Assembly: GCA_963970005.1 (NCBI GenBank)
Contig: CAXAMN010021773.1
Span: forward strand, 215,892 to 279,891
DNA from: Durusdinium trenchii
Lineage: Eukaryota > Sar > Dinophyceae > Suessiales > Symbiodiniaceae
Direction: 5' to 3'
DNA length: 64,000 nucleotides
Of the stretch, positions 62,301-64,000 are shown piece after piece (within the stretch, counting starts at the first letter, position 1; each line of letters begins with the position of its first letter). A program made the translations under genes and the position numbers. The notes beneath the pieces were generated by a model. The model saw only the letters and a program-made list of their open reading frames with translations, did no database searches and was not told the DNA's origin.

Positions 62301-63805
62301 AGCCTACCGTAGAATCTGAAGCACATAACTAAATCCCATGGGCGATGGATTTTGTCAGTAAGGAAACCTTTCTTATCCTTCTTGGAGGTCATGAATGCCT
62401 TTCAGTGTGGTGGAGATTGGACAATTTTGAGCCTCCAGGATTCCAAGCTGAAGGAAAATGGGGGTGCACGGAGAGATGTGACCCACCCAGTGAGAAACGC
62501 TTCGATTTGGATTGAGACTCCCTCAAGCAGCAGTAGACATCAGATGATCTGAAGATCTCATCCCACGCTCAGTTGGTGCCATGGGACGACTCTGGGTTCA
62601 AGCCTATAGGGATGTCCGGGCTTTGACGTGTGCCCCATGCGGTCAGCAAACCAAAAGAAATGGCTTAGTTCCGTATAGTTCGCTTGGCCAACGCACAGGA
62701 GTTCCAGGAAATGGCATAACCAAAGTTGAACCCGGGATTGCTGAGCACGACTGCTGTTCCCTATGCTGAACCAGGCAATGTATAACCGCTGCTCAATTTC
62801 TTACTTCGATCTTTAGGCTCAGCCTGGCATTTCAACCCGCCCATCTGTAAGCCAATAATACTACCGTACCTATAATAGATCTATAACGATTGTATAACGT
62901 AGTCTAATGTAGCCTAGTATTATCCCTTTTGGTCCTCTCGTTCTGGTTCTATCTGACTGTCTCTGAATCACCACCAACGCATCCCTCGACTTGCTCTGGC
63001 CGAGCGTCACTCGTAGAGCGGCGGCGCCGAGGCCACCAGCCCGTCGTTTGGCGCTCGCTGCGCGTCGTCCGTGGCGCTACTGGGCGCCTGAGCGCGCCGG
63101 AGCGGCGGCACGGTGGATCTGGGTGGATGGAAGAATGTCAAAGGGATTCCCTAGCAAAGGAGCCCAGTCATTAAAGTGAAGATTAACTGATTAAACAATC
63201 TCAACTAAATGCTATGTGGAGTCTGGTGATTCCAAACATGCCCTCCCTTCAAGAAGGTCCCTTCACCTCCCGGTAGTCCCGGAAGTGTCCGCTTCTTCGC
63301 GCCTCCGGGAGCTGCTTCCGGGCGTTGTGCTCAGCATCAGCTCGCCTGACAAAGGTGCTCTCCACTTCGTTGACTCCCGGGTTCGGGATGGTTCACTTGG
63401 CATCTTGCTATATAAGGACCCCCAAATAGATAGAAGTTAGTGTTGGAAACCGTGCCACGATCAATTTGGTGACCACTATGTACTTTCACTGGTGCCATCT
63501 GGTATATTGAGGTCAAATGAACAATGTGACGAATGTCTCATTTGCCAGTCAAGTGGAGCGCCATCGGTTGGATCAGGCCATCTTTGACCATGTCCAGTGT
63601 TCCCCCTAATTAGTTCGTCACCATGTGTGGTGCGCGCTCCAAAAGCGAACCCCCCCACCATCTTCACCTGATCTTCCTCGCCCTCTCCGCCTTCGTTCCC
63701 AGTCTGCTTGGACCTCCGGAGCGACGCGGCCACCCTCGATGGCCGCGCGGATCAAGTCCAGCACCACTCCTGAGCCCGCCGACACCGGCGAGGACGGCAC
63801 GGCGG
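44311..63805 (-). CDS. Multi-exon minus-strand gene: FYVE zinc finger plus coiled-coil protein (gene span, provisional)
   Basis: A series of GC-rich islands on the minus strand, most with CAG acceptors and GTGAG/GTGCG-type donors. In transcription order: 63,668-63,805; 63,267-63,345; 63,011-63,118; 61,718-61,868 (FYVE); 61,015-61,097. After the copia insertion the series resumes: 50,959-51,050; 50,291-50,434; 49,918-50,014; 48,918-49,014; about 47,990-48,138; about 47,262-47,456; about 46,500-46,680; 45,332-45,448; 44,311-44,353. Family knowledge: FYVE domains bind phosphatidylinositol 3-phosphate on endosomes, and coiled coils often give dimers. That all islands belong to one gene is inferred from strand, spacing and shared charged helical style. 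There could be two genes. Confidence 0.45.
45332..45448 (-). CDS. Exon: coiled coil (minus-strand gene)
   Basis: 117 bp between cgtccacag|G and CGCTGC|GTATAC. It encodes 39 residues almost entirely of Glu, Arg, Gln, Ala and Leu (ELERERRKEMEWLVRQAEVE and then QQQERLAEERRRAL), a clear coiled coil. Other frames here give Gly/Ala-rich nonsense. This is one of the best-supported exons of the series. Confidence 0.6.
46500..46680 (-). CDS. Exon: globular segment (minus-strand gene)
   Basis: Starts after gcatgtaag. The frame encodes ELHGCGYARRELFDEGSF, an Ala/Pro stretch, then AMQLESPTPWPTARMRKREQ. It reads like part of a small folded domain. The 3' border is not clear. Confidence 0.45.
47262..47456 (-). 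CDS. Exon: helical segment (minus-strand gene)
   Basis: Encodes a basic Pro-rich start (ARGRAPKTRTPVVQPP) and then helix LQQVQDLGTEEAVRHFEDIA, followed by QLHQRVQVAES. It probably ends at a GC donor (GGGCAG|GCGCCG). Borders are approximate. Confidence 0.45.
   Translation of the reverse strand, partial: AKASVLSARGRAPKTRTPVVQPPLQQVQDLGTEEAVRHFEDIAQLHQRVQVAESAAALDSGRRR
47497..47690. repeat. Degenerate tandem repeat with CCTAGGCTA words
   Basis: Four to five imperfect units of about 37 bp containing catagggcctaggctaaccc. Confidence 0.7.
47990..48138 (-). CDS. Exon: Pro-rich then helical (minus-strand gene)
   Basis: After cccctgccag|G: VDLVAAASTRRPRG, a run of prolines (PPPPPPTPVAPEG), then AEQIRRHLEELMQREAL. 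Pro-rich linker followed by coiled coil. The donor is unclear (possibly GC). Confidence 0.45.
48918..49014 (-). CDS. Exon: coiled coil (minus-strand gene)
   Basis: 97 bp between catccgccag|G and ATCCAG|GTGCGC. Encodes VARLDEDAVLRHVQELSRAE and ADLEQIQ, a clear amphipathic helix with heptad spacing. Confidence 0.55.
49918..50014 (-). CDS. Exon: coiled coil (minus-strand gene)
   Basis: 97 bp between cttgggag and GCCCAG|GTGAGT. Encodes CEASDESAQAAQVERSREL and TAQIQRWDSRGAQ. Confidence 0.5.
50291..50434 (-). CDS. Exon: coiled coil (minus-strand gene)
   Basis: 144 bp (48 codons) between tgtccgccag|G and TCCGAG|GTGAGT. Encodes VLDARLEKWTQIQCDQHRAA, then RTELTRRFEEQLALQQQQQQ with a CAG-type glutamine run. 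Both borders are canonical. Confidence 0.6.
50959..51050 (-). CDS. Exon beside the copia insertion (minus-strand gene)
   Basis: 92 bp between ccaactgag|G and ATCCG|GTGGGT. Encodes DMLDRLERRALGAGELQQ and VMVRSRAIRRAI. Its acceptor is only 29 bp from the 3' LTR of the retrotransposon, which therefore replaced the distal part of this intron's 3' end. Confidence 0.5.
51080..51233 (-). repeat. 3' LTR, 154 bp
   Basis: In element orientation it begins TGTGAATT and ends ACCGACA, with the TG...CA ends of LTRs. It matches 60,514-60,667 at 153 of 154 positions. No obvious polypurine tract precedes it (the adjacent bases read AGGTTGAGTG). Confidence 0.9.
51306..52883 (-). CDS. Copia reverse transcriptase and RNase H, 525 aa
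   Basis: Reverse transcriptase motifs in order: KSRLVSCGNFE, HSADITSAYFQG (motif A, first catalytic Asp near residue 89), and THVDDLLYSF (motif C, VDD near residue 180). The RNase H domain follows with VTDASFSN, QAETYSL, AMTDSRSL and the closing SDCLTK, so all four acidic residues are present. The protein ends 73 bp before the 3' LTR. Its N-terminus is truncated by a frame change near 52,945, where the gene reads a run of four A in a context suggesting five. Function: copying element RNA into DNA in cytoplasmic particles. Confidence 0.9.
   Translation of the reverse strand: MALTPEQAQELIDEGHQCIPSKWVDVDKAEYKKGRDPDYKPMYKSRLVSCGNFEVTEGLRSDSPTADVEMHCLVCSWAACHQADIHSADITSAYFQGRPLDRVLLMRQPRGGLPGVEPDVLFLVRVPVYGITDSGRGFWLRLDADARKSGLKASQFFPGLYYLPGEQGGDACALMCTHVDDLLYSFLPEGEEVMKSFLAKFSVGSSDTNSFRYCGKQFVRGDDKVIKVDTADNTRKIHGADVGSRLGSERLQQGDITKLRSITGSLAWISRQTRPDLGYRVSRLQSSIKDATVSTFPGLADANAVVVLAHKGHDVALCFPAAHLQWSEVGVITVTDASFSNEKNYKSQQGRIHFLGDLKEIKDDKTTTYKVMPLSFGSTTIKRVCRSTLQAETYSLQNGLETGDKLRGVIAEIKGKIRSLKTWEDDARECIPHLAMTDSRSLSDHLNQEVLAKVSDKRLGIELQGIHENLWQEGRPTWTVFENGGDKLIWIATSTMVSDCLTKSMKPDLLLRVLRECLYTVQKQK
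53018..53965 (-). CDS. Copia integrase C-terminal region and linker
   Basis: Continues the integrase after a frame change near 53,940. Contains FALQHMARQEAQKAFVHLD, a TWSPTSRVIGHEGERNLWLL segment typical of the integrase C-terminal barrel, and then an acidic disordered linker up to the reverse transcriptase (EDDELDVGIRPDFFDEDQ). Confidence 0.7.
   Translation of the reverse strand: MGTWKGPRSDPSPLSEARFAELGAIEARHNPESIFALQHMARQEAQKAFVHLDCSARVSRALTRNASSLPREYAVGDLVTFRRDNQQGGTTWSPTSRVIGHEGERNLWLLCGNVPVLVANQNVKITTPTEALAHAVLHGEPVFPENVVKEGVQQSFLDARADPSEPGSPIHIESQETESQFPDAGSLPPVPEDDELDVGIRPDFFDEDQSEGEDALEELSRSTGSVSRPLPDAGNEHGRNVRPRVAEPESERGTSLQPSRRESMSASNAWPNVYDHLNDFPASLREHFERARQRDREQPEQDREDAHAMWSSFLA
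53809..55533 (-). CDS. Copia integrase, frame-broken C-terminus
   Basis: The frame opens at a TTG after the TGA, so 5533x is not a real start. N-terminal 270 residues are acidic and variable. A zinc-binding HH-CC motif follows (LHRQFGHVPK ... CETC), then the catalytic core: first Asp in GIDVFEV (about residue 373), second in ACDRGLHNRG (about 436), and Glu in SPENLGRVERHGG (about 466). This enzyme joins element DNA to the host chromosome. About 30 codons before the end the frame is wrong, because the true continuation (ELGAIEARHNPES) is in the ORF at 53,018-53,965. Confidence 0.8.
   Translation of the reverse strand: MDDSNETDSEVCPDRNAQPSSSGVLPISLQIDPNERTTMGKKHRKAVLEGIDRLNHQDALVKSSIGLKDVPVSEPPTLVITSHPRLFQELQAADGVADVFDVGVGAENLNPEEDSKIWYDVLQDYKNIVIAIGYEQSTDSLRHGKILGEVESHCDMSGSRFLHIDVATTQRWEEHEFPQIPHINDHDLAFTCNDPKWTELFESWFRGQTMNDVLSWQFVDWLGEWTNDTTLDDEMSVAFVGELQEEAMDDERQFDAIWDDEDRAQVNPVEDLISEETLVDEVDIPGLPADEVERRRMWRKLPARVRIGVRRLHRQFGHVPKQTMIHLLRAAKVRKEFVDAVRIHRCETCEATSQKKATHKTALPNNYSFNHTVGIDVFEVHDISGDKFQVLNMVCLGTTFQLCEVVRFGAGQPSSAECLKALRKRWFSWCGHPVNIACDRGLHNRGVMKKYMDEHGIQVFHTPLESPENLGRVERHGGIVKSLFRKVCKETSAIGREQVEQVLLEVVATKNNSSRVGGFSPSQWVLGKDPDRIQVHCLKHGLPSLGLLKPVTTQRAFSPYSTWPGRKPRRHLFT
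55567..55872 (-). pseudogene. Linker between protease and integrase frames, closed by TGA
   Basis: 101 codons in the integrase frame, Pro/Ser/Thr-rich, overlapping the end of the protease frame by 17 bp and closed by TGA at 55,567-55,569. The integrase frame continues directly after that TGA, so a single premature stop separates them. Confidence 0.6.
55856..58666 (-). CDS. Copia protease segment with RapZ-C-like domain and Glu-rich linker
   Basis: This frame is 936 codons long, but only residues from about 160 on look real: the first part overlaps other frames that carry the true coding (58,190-58,514). A retropepsin-like site VVLDEGCNSTCH lies near residue 280, with DEG where most retropepsins have DTG or DSG. 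Near residues 470-600 is a segment with FLIITGGERFPDR and CKSGRHRSV that resembles the C-terminal domain of bacterial RapZ. Then follow a low-complexity part with about 14 glutamates (a GAA repeat, 56,536-56,580), an SR-type stretch (KRGRSRSRSPTRAR) and a C-terminal folded region (DRVLWLVNRNLAAKDQQW). It ends by a frame change near 55,860. Confidence 0.65.
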   Translation of the reverse strand: MNTLITTDGPSRMARVQSLRLSSRGLISISNTKELQFSGRLVVLLLHRHCSLSQKGPQGRNHHIHRKRNARIVPSSPDRGAQHTPSRRHALSVGIPPLSVENKPRSLHMKTARIQTPIFEVLPGQFTVYFASFVVRFWMRLRWSSKRLGRQPLRKSSMHRSIYRIPMIERLVDEEPQDGHAPEMLEKILTEFAAQVALAAETEAVTSIKLHELLHQSIEESKGDSFTMVDYTEDSDPFAGLGICFHGEEPARMTDGLVHIFHESRDMYNPDDGNIYVVLDEGCNSTCHSKHWGDVVETKLKKLGYDFPFSTTTPKNFAGLGENGTSTEGSRTLPFSLHFETGKPVHGVLESHQLSKGRSPLLLSLHAQTHLGLVKDLKNGIVSVDGNHLKVYRCVHTGLMMLAVTPQLLVQTLQHGSEPQVIPKCHRRFRAAYPAMERGWSGERGFQANSATEVSKALDTMVSSLQPREFLIITGGERFPDRINFRSSSYPILEVNAKDFYDPEQNVSLRGHVGRHPEIVQGLRGKRSLDTILRRVDRFCDKEDRGVIDLKCKSGRHRSVGGSIIIYRHLKAKGISCKIIHQHSPEWSQMSCGGRCSLCGPGHPESASTPIVLTPNQTTSFRSVPPAPVATSTSSDKGAPWRLPPKAMPPTLEPKQKSGPKPTAAPASARPVPEFDDESEDEDVRVVESVDEDVKPEEEEEEEEEEEEEMPTDDPTAGSSNENREILHALRQLTDVVSTLAGRSTRRRRASDVPESRPKSKRGRSRSRSPTRARPKSVAASKKPESPSTSPVALSPHTPDHPPPPGPPPRLLNKTKYDESQRVDLEDELWTLLTNDGEPKVDQVNPELLHVLAGAAADWGNRDRVLWLVNRNLAAKDQQWYGIRVDVKIRAGIYTSAVTRAGWMSKWGWLKTVYARRREAGSVSEWSASSDLGEHP
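58515..60410 (-). CDS. Copia Gag-like protein with CCHC zinc knuckle, 631 aa
   Basis: The ORF runs from an ATG 100 bp inside the 5' LTR to an in-frame TAG. The N-terminal 200 residues are acidic and Pro-rich, the middle is a helical capsid-like region, then comes a Gly/Lys/Gln-rich segment (GKGYQKGYQGKGKG). Another Lys/Gly repeat precedes a zinc knuckle, CLRCGGLGHWAGDPQC, near residue 480 (CX2CX4HX6C, two residues longer than the classic CX4HX4C). Its role is to package element RNA. The sequence after the TAG continues in the same frame with a further CKNC...CLVCG motif, so Gag and Pol may originally have been one frame or joined by readthrough. Confidence 0.8.
   Translation of the reverse strand: MPPLIPLGTEPGIDCSPEQSPSESSNMSIAGLKFHSGSTGDRIGNPLETKSGSYIYWGDPASFHDWKFRTELRIKLYDQAQMQPAKKQDPVTGPADEGEPWPPESDEGFAFPSPGHYPEEFEPEPRETAGTPKSKVDATSPKASSVKSDKSSIIDRSVLVNKIVEGLRGDAFWLARDLGLETLARPGGLERLIEVIRNHVFPRALEESKELFRAGQKHGGPLSRQPTESMLSYTQRRRRWWTLLVELDPTMMISEAFRTELLLEMSGISRQEILVVKACRKNDDFEGTARVLVDNYSGIHLREGSRSWTGRGIQPQVGKGKGYQKGYQGKGKGSQFPRAGYNAIYPDWEDNFEWRDEDLQEHLHEEDSFVGMLGGIEEPEGHEHASHTEYEEFEYHDDVDEYEAIALNAVVGCEDAEERSSGDAIQLQLAAFVAFGKAKGKGKDKSKGKGKGKGKIMKSHLSIDQRRQKLAEIKAKSKCLRCGGLGHWAGDPQCKMPNAPKTGSAPKPAAHIAHMSDSSEDEGIFLGATSPTDSVAHMAAKASSGVRPEAPVSPNDLVRPEGSDRKFLAGQFRGKTFWQILHEHPDYHRWAIKNGKSPIASAFVTWVDQHFEYKGASVFRKVGGASSSSSL
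60498..60512 (-). promoter_or_regulatory. Primer-binding site, initiator tRNA-Met type
   Basis: One base after the 5' LTR the element reads TGGTAGCGGAG. This would pair with the 3' end of eukaryotic initiator methionine tRNA (...CUCUGCUACCA) with one G:U-type difference. Confidence 0.65.
60514..60667 (-). repeat. 5' LTR, 154 bp
   Basis: Same sequence as the 3' LTR apart from G instead of A at one site (gaaagcgagc). It would hold the promoter. No TATA box is evident. Confidence 0.9.
60668..61014. other. Intron sequence beyond the copia element
   Basis: No exon seen. Confidence 0.3.
61015..61097 (-). CDS. Exon upstream of the copia insertion (minus-strand gene)
   Basis: 83 bp between gactctgcag and GGAGA|GTGCGT. 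Encodes SSARHVAVNFEQLGVVSATP and ELGRICGE. The next exon in order is across the 9.6-kb insertion. Confidence 0.45.
61098..61717. other. Intron sequence
   Basis: Includes 'cttagtcttagtaagtg' and tcacaaagtgatt words. No exon seen. Confidence 0.3.
61718..61868 (-). CDS. Exon encoding a FYVE-type zinc finger
   Basis: 151 bp between cctttgacag and GGACGCG|GTTGAA. The frame gives DHWAPSFMFTSCMVPGC, then FRRRHHCRRCGRLVCSSCS. It shows the W..., the RRHHCRxCG signature and the paired cysteines of FYVE domains, which bind PI3P on endosomal membranes with two zinc ions. The first Cys pair is spaced CX4C instead of CX2C, an unusual feature seen directly here. The domain ends at the donor, so any C-terminal end of the fold is in the next exon. 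Confidence 0.75.
62060..62300. other. GC-rich island, strand and coding status unclear
   Basis: The composition matches the exon islands, and a plus-strand frame is open (RRSGLYEVTGQPRLGRLHFG). The minus strand has a shorter alternative. No clear splice pair was found on either strand. Confidence 0.25.
62301..63010. other. No gene recognised
   Basis: Mixed DNA with AT-rich text at 62,850-62,930. Confidence 0.3.
63011..63118 (-). CDS. Exon: disordered segment (minus-strand gene)
   Basis: Between atccacccag and CTACGA|GTGACG. Encodes VPPLRRAQAPSSATDDAQRA and LVASAPPLYE, an Ala/Pro/Ser linker. Confidence 0.4.
63267..63345 (-). CDS. Exon: charged segment (minus-strand gene)
   Basis: 79 bp between tttgtcag|G and CGGGAG|GTGAAG. 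Encodes RADAEHNARKQLPEARRSGH and FRDYRE. Confidence 0.4.
63668..63805 (-). CDS. Exon: first recognised exon of the minus-strand gene
   Basis: 138 bp between gtactgag and AGATCAG|GTGAAG. Encodes VLDLIRAAIEGGRVAPEVQA and DWERRRRGRGRS. Transcription probably starts beyond the window edge. Confidence 0.45.
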
Positions 63806-64000
63806 CTCAGTACGCGTGTGGGATGATTGTAAATGCACAGCACTCTTTGGAGGATGGCATTTCTGAGTTCCAAGGTGAAAAACACTTCACCAACACTGGT
63901 GCTCAGCACTGAATTCACCACTTGAACCCAATCATGATCTAGATACAAAACAATTGCACCCGCATGTTAAATCATTTTATGCTACCAGCCCCCCTTGACC

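Overview
The window looks like nuclear DNA of a dinoflagellate, probably of the Symbiodiniaceae type. This is inferred from four things: copia-like retroelement proteins with the residue style I associate with dinoflagellates (a DEG-type protease site, a GHWAGDP zinc knuckle), small exons scattered in long introns, 3' splice sites of the form AG|G, and abundant simple repeats with two runs of N. No rRNA, tRNA or CRISPR was recognised. Exon borders are read by eye and most are provisional.

Layout. 0-4 kb: a hypothetical minus-strand ORF and a truncated retroelement tail on the plus strand (RNase H end plus an accessory ORF). 4-8.5 kb: low-complexity DNA, including a duplicated block with two arrays of a roughly 58-bp minisatellite. 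8.5-20.9 kb: mostly non-coding, with small exon-like islands on both strands (an ion-channel-like exon, a possible mitochondrial presequence exon, a plus-strand multi-exon gene near 12.8-14.9 kb) and several local duplications.

20,961-35,106: the most interesting part. I read it as one 14.1-kb DNA transposon. It has imperfect 24-bp terminal inverted repeats beginning TAGTCA and is flanked by TA on both sides. On the plus strand it carries (i) exons of a C5-cytosine-methyltransferase-like protein and of zinc-ribbon-like and ASCH-like segments, ending in a 588-codon exon, and (ii) exons of a pogo/Tc1-like DDD transposase followed by further uncharacterised exons. Between the exons lie about 16 short hairpins with arms close to CAGTAAGCAG / CTGCTTACTG. 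These arms resemble the inner part of the terminal repeat, and several hairpins begin exactly at a GT splice donor. I found none of them elsewhere in the window. A selfish element carrying its own methyltransferase and introner-like introns would fit.

35-64 kb: at least one long minus-strand gene in small GC-rich exons. Recognised pieces include a FYVE-type zinc finger near 61.8 kb and charged, coiled-coil-like exons at 44-51 kb. It is interrupted by a nearly complete Ty1/copia-like retrotransposon at 51,080-60,667 with 154-bp LTRs differing at one base. That element reads in the same direction as the gene and sits 29 bp from an exon. It has Gag, protease, integrase, reverse transcriptase and RNase H, plus an unexpected RapZ-C-terminal-like domain, but six stops or frame changes interrupt its reading frame.
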